From: an uncultured Massilia sp.
Lineage (GTDB): Bacteria > Pseudomonadota > Gammaproteobacteria > Burkholderiales > Burkholderiaceae
Assembly (NCBI GenBank): GCA_946886065.1
Contig: CAMPHU010000129.1
Location: 1-13,223 of the forward strand
Length of the DNA: 13,223 bases
Direction: 5' to 3'
Part shown: piece by piece, positions 7,286-13,223 of the stretch
Layout: every line of letters begins with the position of its first letter
Numbering within the stretch: position 1 is the stretch's first letter
Position numbers and translations under genes: made by a program
Notes under the pieces: model-generated
What the model was told of the DNA's origin: nothing
The model's input: only the letters and a program-made list of their open reading frames with translations
The model's database searches: none

Positions 7286-7863
7286 GGGCGGGTTCTCTGC
7301 GCCTGGCGGCCTGGCAGCCGCACCCGCTGGCCGTGCGCGCGCCTGCGCGCATGCACGACTGGCTGACCACACCGGGCTCGCTGACCGCGCGCCTGGTCGC
7401 GCACAGCGGGCGCTTCCGCGTGCACAAGCTGCACCAGAACAGCGCCCTGTGCCTGGCGGACGAGGCGAGGGCGATCGGCCTGCCGCGTCCCGAGCGGGTG
7501 TGGGAGCGCGAAGTGCTGCTGGAGTGCGATGGCCGGCCGGTGGTGTTCGGCCACACGGTCGTGCCGCGCCGCTGCACCGCGAGCGACTGGCCGCTGTTTT
7601 CGGCGCTGGGCGAGCGCTCGCTGGGAACGACCCTGTTCTACGACCCCAAGGTCGAGCGGGGACAACTGGAATTCGCGCGCCTGCGCGCGGGCCATCCGCT
7701 GGTCGAGCGCGTGCGCGCGGCGGCCGGCGGGCTGGAAGAGACTGTTTACTATGCGCGGCGCTGCGTCTACCGCCGCCGTCAAGGACTGCTGCTGGTCACC
7801 GAGGTATTCTTGCCCGAGGTGCTGGAGCTGGTGGCGTCCGCACCATTAAAGAACACGAAATAA
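7282..7863 (+). CDS. ubiC: Chorismate lyase
   Basis: UbiC splits chorismate into 4-hydroxybenzoate and pyruvate, the committed entry to ubiquinone synthesis. The 193-residue product carries the key residues at recognisable positions: R76 in WEREVLLECDG (74-84), L114-G115 in ERSLGTTLF, and the catalytic-type glutamate E174 in LVTEVFLPE (171-179), which I equate with E155 of the classical enzyme. The SLGTTLFYDP segment and the closing EVFLPE are family hallmarks. It starts with GTG at 7282, overlapping the yqiA stop as GTGA; no later start keeps the full fold. No ubiA is next to it, unlike the ubiC-ubiA pair of enterobacteria. The stop is 1 nt before the exoribonuclease start. Confidence 0.92.
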   Translation: MRAGSLRLAAWQPHPLAVRAPARMHDWLTTPGSLTARLVAHSGRFRVHKLHQNSALCLADEARAIGLPRPERVWEREVLLECDGRPVVFGHTVVPRRCTASDWPLFSALGERSLGTTLFYDPKVERGQLEFARLRAGHPLVERVRAAAGGLEETVYYARRCVYRRRQGLLLVTEVFLPEVLELVASAPLKNTK

Positions 7864-7864
7864 C

Positions 7865-9892
7865 ATGAATCTATTTTTCGAAGAGTCGGGCGATTTCAAG
7901 GCCGGCACCGTTTTGTCGACCGCGGGCGAGGCCTACCAGGTCGAACTGCCGAGCGGGAAGCGCAGCAAGGTCAAGGCCAAGGACGTGCTGCTCCAGTTCG
8001 ACAAGCCCGAGCCGGAAGCCCTGATGGACGCCGCCAGGGGCATCGCCGCCGAGGTCGACCTCGACTTCCTGTGGGAAGTGGCGGGCCAGGAGGAGTTCGG
8101 CTTCGCCGAGCTGGGTCTCGAGTACTTCGGCCACGCGCCGCTGCCGCCGGAAGCCGCCGGCCTGGTGCTGGCGCTGCACAACGCGCCCATCTATTTCTAC
8201 AAGAAGGGCCGCGGGCGCTACAAGGCGGCGCCGGAACAGTCGCTGAAGGCGGCGCTGGCCGGCATCGAGAAGAAGAAGCAGCAAGCCCTCATCCAGGCTG
8301 CATATGTCGAGGAACTCAAGGCCGGCAAGCTGCCGCAGGCCATGCAGGCCCTGGTGCACCAGCTGCTGTTCAAGCCGGACAAGAACACCATCGAATACAA
8401 GGCGCTGGAAGCGGCCGCCGACGAGCTGCAGACCACCGCCCAGCGCCTCATGCTGGGCAACGGCGGCCTGGCTTCGCCGAAGGAACTGCACATGGCGCGC
8501 TTCCTGTTCGAGCACTTCCCGCGCGGCGCCGGCTTCCAGGCGGTCGAGGTGCCGAAGGCCCCTGGCGACCTGCCGCTGGCCGAGGTGGCCGCGTTCTCGA
8601 TCGACGACGTGACCACGACCGAGATCGACGACGCCTTCTCGGTGGTCAAGCTGGACGACGGCACGGTGCGCGTGGGTATCCACATCGCCGCGCCGGGCCT
8701 GGGCATCCGCCCGGACGACGCCATCGACAAGATCGCGCGCGGCCGCATGTCGACCGTGTATATGCCGGGCGATAAGATCACCATGCTGCCGGACGAAGTC
8801 GTCGACGCCTTTACCCTGGCCGAAGGAAACGACTGTCCGGCGCTGTCGCTGTACGCGGTGCTGAATCCCCAGGACTGGACCGTGGTCTCGACCGTGACCC
8901 GCGCCGAGCGCGTGCCCATCAAGAGCAACCTGCGCCACAACGACCTGGACGCGGTGGTCAACGAAGAGACCCTGTCGAACGGGGAAGGGGAGTACCCGCA
9001 CAAGGAGGAGCTGGGTTTCCTGTGGCAGTGGGCGCTGCAGCTGGAGGCGGGCCGCATGAAGAAGCGCGAGGCCTTCGGCCTCAAGCCGGAGCAGGCCAAC
9101 CGCGTGGACTTCAACTTCTACGTGGAAAACGACGTGGTCAGCATCGTGCGCCGCAAGCGCGGCGCGCCGCTGGACAAGATCGTGGCCGAGCTGATGATCT
9201 TCGCCAACAGCACCTGGGGCAAGCTGCTGCACGACTCGGGCGTGCCGGGCATCTACCGCTCGCAGAGGCCGGGCGCGGGCGGCTGGAACGCCAAGATCCA
9301 GGTGCGCATGGTGACCCACGCGGCGCCGCACCAGGGCCTGGGCGTGGACCAGTACGCGTGGAGCACCTCGCCGCTGCGCCGCTATACCGACCTGGTGAAC
9401 CAGTGGCAGATCCTGGCTTGCGCCGAGCATGGCGTGACCGCGCCCCTGGTGGCGCCGTTCAAGCACCGCGATGCGACCCTGTTCTCGATCGTGTCCGCGT
9501 TTGACGCGGCTTATTCGGCGTACAACGACTTCCAGCAGAACATGGAGCGTTACTGGTGCCTGCGCTGGCTGGGGCAGGAACAGGCCAAGCATGTGGATGC
9601 CGTGGTGTTGAAGGACGAGATCGTGCGCCTGGTCGAGATTCCGCTGGTGGTGCGCCTGCCGGGCATGCCGCAGGTGGCGCGCGGGGCGCAGGTGAGGCTC
9701 GACATCGTGCGCTGGGATGAGGTCGACCTGACCCTGGAGGCGCGCCTGCTGGAAGTCGCGGCGGCGCCGGCGGCGGATGCGGAGCTGGTGCTCGAGGAGG
9801 AAGAGGATACGGGCGAGGCTGCGGTGGCCGAAGTCGTCGAGGCCGAAGGGGTTGTGGCGGCTGTTAGTCCGGATCCGACCACCACTGCTTGA
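7865..9892 (+). CDS. RNase II/VacB-family 3'-5' exoribonuclease (RNB domain)
   Basis: This is a predicted cytoplasmic, hydrolytic, processive 3'-5' exoribonuclease. The 675-residue protein has an N-terminal non-catalytic region (1-235) with a small beta-rich segment at the front and no obvious pair of cold-shock domains. The RNB catalytic domain (about 240-560) contains SIDDVTTTEIDDAFSV (245-260), HIAAPGLGI, STVYMPGDKITMLPDEV (about 296-312) and YAWSTSPLRRYTDL (497-510). A poorly conserved S1-like segment (about 577-630) and an acidic, Ala/Val-rich tail follow. Aligned to RNase II by eye, D247, D255 and D256 match catalytic D201, D209 and D210, but the D207 position is Glu (E253). The domain layout resembles the RNase II homologues of cyanobacteria and some betaproteobacteria more than E. 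coli RNase II or RNase R. It starts 1 nt after ubiC and is the last gene of the mpl operon. Confidence 0.93.
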   Translation: MNLFFEESGDFKAGTVLSTAGEAYQVELPSGKRSKVKAKDVLLQFDKPEPEALMDAARGIAAEVDLDFLWEVAGQEEFGFAELGLEYFGHAPLPPEAAGLVLALHNAPIYFYKKGRGRYKAAPEQSLKAALAGIEKKKQQALIQAAYVEELKAGKLPQAMQALVHQLLFKPDKNTIEYKALEAAADELQTTAQRLMLGNGGLASPKELHMARFLFEHFPRGAGFQAVEVPKAPGDLPLAEVAAFSIDDVTTTEIDDAFSVVKLDDGTVRVGIHIAAPGLGIRPDDAIDKIARGRMSTVYMPGDKITMLPDEVVDAFTLAEGNDCPALSLYAVLNPQDWTVVSTVTRAERVPIKSNLRHNDLDAVVNEETLSNGEGEYPHKEELGFLWQWALQLEAGRMKKREAFGLKPEQANRVDFNFYVENDVVSIVRRKRGAPLDKIVAELMIFANSTWGKLLHDSGVPGIYRSQRPGAGGWNAKIQVRMVTHAAPHQGLGVDQYAWSTSPLRRYTDLVNQWQILACAEHGVTAPLVAPFKHRDATLFSIVSAFDAAYSAYNDFQQNMERYWCLRWLGQEQAKHVDAVVLKDEIVRLVEIPLVVRLPGMPQVARGAQVRLDIVRWDEVDLTLEARLLEVAAAPAADAELVLEEEEDTGEAAVAEVVEAEGVVAAVSPDPTTTA

Positions 9893-9897
9893 TCGAG

Positions 9898-9916
9898 GTT
9901 CCCGCTGCGCGGGAAC
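9898..9916 (+). terminator. Perfect hairpin just after the exoribonuclease gene
   Basis: GTTCCCGC and GCGGGAAC form a perfect 8-bp stem with a 3-nt loop, 5 nt after the stop codon. No T-run follows directly. It may act in mRNA 3'-end protection or as part of a composite terminator with the downstream repeat. Confidence 0.4.
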
Positions 9917-9928
9917 AGGAGCGCTTAA

Positions 9929-10032
9929 CTTGGGTCCCCGCCTTCGCGGGGATGACGGTTTTTAGGGTAGCGGCGAAGTTCGATTGCACCACTGTTCATA
10001 CCCCGTCATCCCCGCGAAGGCGGGGACCCAAG
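9929..10032. repeat. 30-bp perfect inverted repeat pair of the 'CCCCGCGAAGGCGGGG' class
   Basis: Positions 9929-9958 and 10003-10032 are exact reverse complements over 30 bp, separated by 44 bp. Each arm contains its own hairpin (TCCCCGC, 4-nt loop, GCGGGGA at 9935-9952 and 10009-10026). The arm sequence, with GTCATCCCCGCGAAGGCGGG inside it, belongs to a repeat I recognise as scattered in many copies through intergenic DNA of proteobacteria. It is REP-like and is known for producing spurious peptides such as 'VPAFAGMT'. The left hairpin is followed after 6 nt by TTTTT (9959-9963) and could terminate the mpl operon. Confidence 0.85.
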
Positions 10033-10130
10033 CTCGCCACCGAAGTCCGCTCATTAACAAATAGCAAACAGCTGAAGAAACCCAACTGTTGCACCCACGC
10101 TTCACCCACCCGCTGACCCATCTAGCGCGG

Positions 10131-10136
10131 TAGAAT
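10131..10136 (+). promoter_or_regulatory. -10-like hexamer overlapping the first ATG of the TonB-like gene
   Basis: TAGAAT in the context GCGGTAGAATG resembles a sigma70 -10 box and matches the TAGAAT upstream of mpl. No convincing -35 lies 16-18 bp upstream. Because the first possible ATG (10135) overlaps it, either this is not the promoter or translation starts further downstream. Confidence 0.3.
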
Positions 10137-11064
10137 GTTTGAATTCCCTGATTCAACAGCCCCCGGCCCCCCGCAGCGCGTGAAGTCTCTCCAACAAAAC
10201 CGTCCCCTGATGATCGCCCTGGCCGTCTCCGTCGCGGCCCACGCAGGATTGCTGGCCGTGCGCTTCGCCGCGCCGGACGCTTTCCGCCAGCAGCCAGCCG
10301 ACCCGGGCCTGGAGGTGGTGCTGGTCAACGCCAAGCACGACAAGGCCCCGAGCAAGGCCGACGCCCTGGCCCAGGCCAACCTGGACGGCGGCGGCAATGC
10401 GGAAAGCGGCCGCGCCAAGTCGCCGCTGCCCGACCTGCGCAAGGTGGAGGACGGCGACAGCATCAAGGCCCTGCAGCGCCGCATCGCCGAACTGGAACAG
10501 CAACAGCAGGACGTGCTCACCCGCGCGCGCCGCTCGCAGTTCACCGCGCCCCCGGTCACGGAAAAGGACAAGCCGGACCCCAACCGCACCGGCGCCGATA
10601 ACCTGGAAACCAGCCGCGCCATCTCGCGCGCCGCCGCCGAGATCTTCGAGCGCATCGAGGAAGAAAACCGCCGCCCCAAGCGCACCCAGATCACGCCGAG
10701 CACGCGCCAGGTCGGCTACGCCCTGTATTACAAGGCGATGCAGAAGCGCATCGAGGAAATGGGCACCCTCGGCTTCCCGCAGCAGAACGGCCGCAAGCTG
10801 TACGGCGAGCTGGTGGTCTACATCCCGATCTTCCAGGACGGGACCATCTATATGAAGGACGGCGGCCCGCGCGTGGAGCGCAGCTCCGGCAACGCGGCGC
10901 TGGACAAGGCGGCGCTGGACATCGTGCGCCGCGCCGCGCCGTTCGGCGCTTTCCCGGCCAATATGCGCTCGCGCGGCAAGGACGATCTGTGGGAAGTGGT
11001 CACCCGCTTCCGCTTCACCCGTGAGGACAAGATGCAGGCGGAACTGCGCGGGGGCGGCGCATGA
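10135..11064 (+). CDS. TonB-like energy-transducer family protein
   Basis: The 309-residue protein has a short cytoplasmic N-terminus, one transmembrane helix (about 27-46, LMIALAVSVAAHAGLLAVRF) and a long periplasmic part. Its helical stretches are LQRRIAELEQQQQDVLTRAR (113-132) and about 160-180. The C-terminal TonB-type domain (about 195-295) is marked by YGELVVYIPIFQDGTI, the RSSGNAALDKAA signature (249-260) and APFGAFP. The linker lacks the Pro-Glu/Pro-Lys repeats of true TonB, and no exbB or exbD is nearby, so a role in outer-membrane energising is only inferred. The first ATG (10135) falls in a -10-like hexamer; GTG 10180 and ATG 10207 or 10210 are alternative starts. Its TGA overlaps the aroE ATG by 4 nt. 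I recall the TonB-like, aroE, mtgA order as common in Burkholderiales. Confidence 0.85.
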   Translation: MFEFPDSTAPGPPQRVKSLQQNRPLMIALAVSVAAHAGLLAVRFAAPDAFRQQPADPGLEVVLVNAKHDKAPSKADALAQANLDGGGNAESGRAKSPLPDLRKVEDGDSIKALQRRIAELEQQQQDVLTRARRSQFTAPPVTEKDKPDPNRTGADNLETSRAISRAAAEIFERIEEENRRPKRTQITPSTRQVGYALYYKAMQKRIEEMGTLGFPQQNGRKLYGELVVYIPIFQDGTIYMKDGGPRVERSSGNAALDKAALDIVRRAAPFGAFPANMRSRGKDDLWEVVTRFRFTREDKMQAELRGGGA

Positions 11065-11870
11065 CTGACAAATATTGCGTGATCGGCAACCCGATCGCCC
11101 ACAGCAAATCGCCCCAGATCCACGCCGCCTACGCAGCCGCCACCGGCCAGGACATCAGCTATGAGCGCTGCCTGGCGCCGCTCGACGGCTTCGACGCCAC
11201 CGTGCGCCGCCTGGTCGCCGAGGGGTATCGCGGCGCCAATGTCACCGTGCCCTTCAAGCTGGAAGCCTTCCAGCTGGCCACCCGCCTGCTTGATCGCGCC
11301 CGCGCGGCCGGCGCCGTCAACACCCTCGTGTTCGAAGGCGGCGAGATCATCGGCGACAACACCGACGGCCCCGGCCTGGTGGCCGACATCGTCCGCAATG
11401 CCGGCGTGCCGCTGGCGGGCAAGCGCATCCTGATGCTGGGCGCGGGCGGCGCGGCGCGCGGCGCCATGCTGCCGCTGCTGCTGGAACAGCCGCGCGAACT
11501 CGTGATCGCCAACCGCACCCTGGCCACGGCCGAAGCGCTGGCGCGCGATTTCCCATCCTTCGCGGATCGCATCGCAGTGCGCGGCTTCGCACAGGTGGAA
11601 GGCGGGTTCGACGTCGTCATCAACGCCACCTCGGCCAGCCTCTCGGCCGAGCTGCCGCCCATCCCACCAGGGGTGTTTTGCCAGGACACCCTGGCATTGG
11701 ATATGATGTACGGAAATAAACCGACCGTGTTCATGGAGTTCGCCGCCAGCCATGGCGCGCAGGTGCGCGACGGCCTGGGCATGCTGGTGGAGCAGGCCGC
11801 CGAGGCCTTCGCCATCTGGCGCGGCGTGCGGCCCGATACGGCGGACGTCCTGAAATCGATGCGTCAATAA
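11061..11870 (+). CDS. aroE: Shikimate dehydrogenase (NADP+)
   Basis: AroE reduces 3-dehydroshikimate to shikimate with NADPH, the step after AroQ. The 269-residue product matches the usual length of about 272. The N-terminal substrate domain has VIGNPIAHSKSPQIH (7-21), with the serines that bind shikimate, and NVTVPFK (60-66) with catalytic K66. GDNTDGPGL (98-106) carries catalytic D102. The NADP-binding domain has the glycine loop GAGGAARG (127-134) and NRT (151-153), consistent with NADP preference. The C-terminus returns with DMMYGNKPT and the conserved DGLGMLVEQAAEAF. The start overlaps the TonB-like stop as ATGA, after a G-rich ribosome-binding region. mtgA begins 8 nt after the stop, so the three genes form one transcription unit. 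Confidence 0.97.
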   Translation: MTDKYCVIGNPIAHSKSPQIHAAYAAATGQDISYERCLAPLDGFDATVRRLVAEGYRGANVTVPFKLEAFQLATRLLDRARAAGAVNTLVFEGGEIIGDNTDGPGLVADIVRNAGVPLAGKRILMLGAGGAARGAMLPLLLEQPRELVIANRTLATAEALARDFPSFADRIAVRGFAQVEGGFDVVINATSASLSAELPPIPPGVFCQDTLALDMMYGNKPTVFMEFAASHGAQVRDGLGMLVEQAAEAFAIWRGVRPDTADVLKSMRQ

Positions 11871-11878
11871 GAAGAACG

Positions 11879-12592
11879 ATGAGTAAAGCGCGCAAGGCGG
11901 GAAGCTCCCGCCGCTGGGTCAAGTGGGTCTTCCTCGGGCCGATCCTGCTGGTGCTGGCGATCCAGCTGTATTTCTTCGTCATGGTGTGCTGGTACGCGAT
12001 GTTCAATCCATCCTCGACCAGCTTCATGCGCCAGCAGTTGTCCGAACTGCAGGATAAGAACCCGAACGCCAGGCTCAAGCACCAGTGGGTGCCCTACGAG
12101 CGCATCTCGAACAACCTGAAACGCGCCGTGGTGGCCTCGGAAGACGCCAATTTCAGCGACCACGGCGGCGTGGACTGGGAAGCGATCGAGCGCGCCTACG
12201 AGCGCAACAACCGGCGCAGCAAGGTGGTGGGCGGCGGCTCGACCATCACCCAGCAGCTGGCCAAGAACCTGTTCCTGTCCGGCTCGCGCAGCTACCTGCG
12301 CAAGGCCCAGGAAATGGTGATCACTTTCATGCTCGAGACCGTGATGAGCAAGAAGCGCATCCTCGAGGTCTACCTGAACGTGGTCGAGTACGGCCGCGGC
12401 GTGTTCGGCGCCGAGGCGGCGGCGCGCCATTACTTCAAGACCTCTGCGGCCAGCCTGAACCCCGCCCAGGCCGCCCGCCTGGCCGTGATGCTGCCGAATC
12501 CGCGCTACTACGACAAGCACCGCAGCACCAATTACCTGGTGCGCCGGACCAACGCGATCCAGCGGCAAATGCGCTTCGCCGACTTGCCGTAG
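11879..12592 (+). CDS. mtgA: Monofunctional biosynthetic peptidoglycan transglycosylase
   Basis: MtgA polymerises lipid II into glycan strands at the outer face of the inner membrane and lacks a transpeptidase domain. The 237-residue product has a basic N-terminus, one transmembrane helix (about 17-39) and a GT51 domain. Family motifs are in order: ASEDANFSDHGGVDW (86-100) with catalytic E88, GGGSTITQQLAKNLF (118-132), RKAQEM (141-146) with the second glutamate E145, ILEVYLNVVEYG (161-172), and an AARLAVMLPNPRYY-type segment. The protein ends soon after the GT51 domain, at the family's usual length. ATG 11879 lies 8 nt after aroE. The TAG stop lies inside a long palindromic element, so the last codons are not part of the repeat but the stop is. 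Confidence 0.96.
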   Translation: MSKARKAGSSRRWVKWVFLGPILLVLAIQLYFFVMVCWYAMFNPSSTSFMRQQLSELQDKNPNARLKHQWVPYERISNNLKRAVVASEDANFSDHGGVDWEAIERAYERNNRRSKVVGGGSTITQQLAKNLFLSGSRSYLRKAQEMVITFMLETVMSKKRILEVYLNVVEYGRGVFGAEAAARHYFKTSAASLNPAQAARLAVMLPNPRYYDKHRSTNYLVRRTNAIQRQMRFADLP

Positions 12593-12690
12593 CGCCTTGC
12601 AGCGCCCCTATGACGGCGTTGCATTCGTCTCGCCGTACTCGCGTACTGTCTTCGACGATGCGCCTTGCCCTAGGGGCGCTGTAAGACGCT
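12591..12690. repeat. 100-nt palindromic element overlapping the mtgA stop
   Basis: Arms 12591-12610 and 12671-12690 are reverse complements at 18 of 20 positions; the inner 10 (AGCGCCCCTA and TAGGGGCGCT) are perfect. As RNA the arms give 18 Watson-Crick pairs, one G-U and one C-A mismatch. The 60-nt loop folds further: ACGGCG with CGCCGT (12613-12618 and 12631-12636), or alternatively GCA-T-TCGTC with GACGATGC, plus GTACTCGCGTAC (12635-12646). No T-run follows. It looks like a REP/MITE-type dispersed element or a large structured 3' end. The class is inferred, the pairing is visible. Confidence 0.7.
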
Positions 12691-12790
12691 AATTAAGATT
12701 TCCCATGGAAATTGTCGTTACGGGGTGGCCGCGTTTGGGGCCTCTCGGTTACACTTGCGCTAGTTTTCGAACCCGGCCGAGAAAAAGCGC

Positions 12791-13223
12791 ATGATCAACG
12801 TATTTGTCCTACAAAATGGCCGACTGAACCAGGTAGCGATCGCCTCGCGCGAGGATCTCGAGAATGTCGCTCCCGTCTGGGTCGACCTGACCGATCCGAC
12901 CGAGGAAGAGCGCACCTGGGTCAAGGCCGCCTATGGCGTGACCTTGCCGGACGAGGACGAAGTGCAGGACATCGAGGCCTCCGCGCGCTACTACGAAGCG
13001 GAGAACGGCGACCTGCACCTGCGCACCGACTTCCTGCTCGAAGAAGAGGACGGCCCTTCGCGGGTCGTGACGGTCGCGTTCATCCTGTCCGGTAAAAAGC
13101 TGTTCTCCATGCATAGCGACGACCTGCCGGTGTTCCGGCTGGTGCGCATGCGCGCGCGTTCGCGCCCGGGCTCGATCGAAGACTACATGGACGTGCTGCT
13201 CGACCTGTACGCGACCGACGCCG
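12791..13223 (+). CDS. corA: CorA-family magnesium/cobalt transporter, N-terminal part
   Basis: CorA is a pentameric inner-membrane Mg2+ channel. Only the first 144 codons are in the window. The visible part is the cytoplasmic alpha/beta domain: MINVFVLQNGRL, WVDLTDPTEEE (30-40), GVTLPDEDEVQDIEASARY (about 49-67), HLRTDFLL (about 76-83), a VTVAFILSGKKLFSMH strand pair and the 'DDLPVFRLVRMRARSRPG' segment that typifies the betaproteobacterial form. The stalk helix, the two transmembrane helices and the GMN selectivity motif lie beyond the right edge. The ATG at 12791 follows a purine-rich GAGAAAAAG. The gene is separated from mtgA by 198 nt and probably has its own promoter; the 100 nt after the palindrome (12691-12790) show only weak candidates such as TACACT near 12750. 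Confidence 0.9.
   Translation, partial: MINVFVLQNGRLNQVAIASREDLENVAPVWVDLTDPTEEERTWVKAAYGVTLPDEDEVQDIEASARYYEAENGDLHLRTDFLLEEEDGPSRVVTVAFILSGKKLFSMHSDDLPVFRLVRMRARSRPGSIEDYMDVLLDLYATDA

Noticed and set aside
7871..9592. 573-codon open frame on the minus strand opposite the exoribonuclease gene
   Set aside because: It mirrors the codon pattern of the real gene, rich in His, Arg, Gln and Leu, with no recognisable domain or start signal.
9777..10156. Small open frames across the repeat region encoding 'VPAFAGMT'- and 'SSPRRRGPK'-type peptides
   Set aside because: These are known spurious translations of the dispersed CCCCGCGAAGGCGGGG repeat, not genes.
12593..12790. Possible small gene after mtgA
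   Set aside because: The open frames here cross the palindromic element and lack a ribosome-binding site or protein-like composition.
1..13223. Mobile island, defence system, CRISPR or biosynthetic cluster
   Set aside because: All recognisable genes are core metabolic or envelope functions with uniform codon use; no integrase, transposase, toxin-antitoxin pair or spaced repeat array was found.

Overview
The window looks like a chromosomal housekeeping segment of a GC-rich betaproteobacterium, most likely of the Oxalobacteraceae (Massilia/Duganella/Janthinobacterium type). This is inferred from the protein families, from gene clusters I recall as typical of Burkholderiales (accB-accC-prmA-zinc ribbon; exoribonuclease, TonB-like, aroE, mtgA), and from the codon bias. 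No plasmid, phage, transposase, CRISPR, tRNA or rRNA signal was seen. Coding density is high and no gene-free stretch exceeds 300 bases.

Minus-strand half (1-5243). Read right to left, a gene of unknown function with a possible degenerate nucleotidyltransferase-like core overlaps a TlpA/ResA-type thioredoxin gene by 4 nt. After a 165-nt gap with a candidate sigma70 promoter comes a cluster: aroQ (type II dehydroquinase), accB (biotin carrier protein), accC (biotin carboxylase), prmA (ribosomal protein L11 methyltransferase) and the start of a zinc-ribbon (DUF3426-like) protein that runs off the left edge. The accB-accC gap is 102 nt and holds two hairpins; the other junctions, accC-prmA (2 nt) and prmA-zinc ribbon (3 nt), are very tight.

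Plus-strand half (5310-13223). A 66-nt divergent promoter region separates the two halves. The first operon is mpl (murein tripeptide ligase), yqiA (alpha/beta-hydrolase esterase), ubiC (chorismate lyase) and an RNase II/VacB-type exoribonuclease, joined by 4-nt overlaps or a 1-nt gap. It ends in a hairpin and a pair of 30-bp perfect inverted repeats of the widespread 'CCCCGCGAAGGCGGGG' class. The second operon is a TonB-like protein, aroE (shikimate dehydrogenase) and mtgA (monofunctional peptidoglycan glycosyltransferase). mtgA's stop codon lies inside a roughly 100-nt palindromic element. The window ends in the N-terminal part of a CorA-type Mg2+ transporter.

Functional themes: fatty-acid synthesis entry (AccB/AccC), the shikimate/chorismate route to aromatics and ubiquinone (AroQ, AroE, UbiC), cell-wall recycling and synthesis (Mpl, MtgA), envelope redox and energy transduction (TlpA-like, TonB-like), and RNA/ribosome maintenance (RNB nuclease, PrmA). 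I did not find a convincing new multi-gene system. The items most worth a second look are the non-coding structures (accB-accC hairpin, the 12591-12690 palindrome), the uncharacterised gene at 4596-5243, and an Asp-to-Glu change in the exoribonuclease active-site motif.
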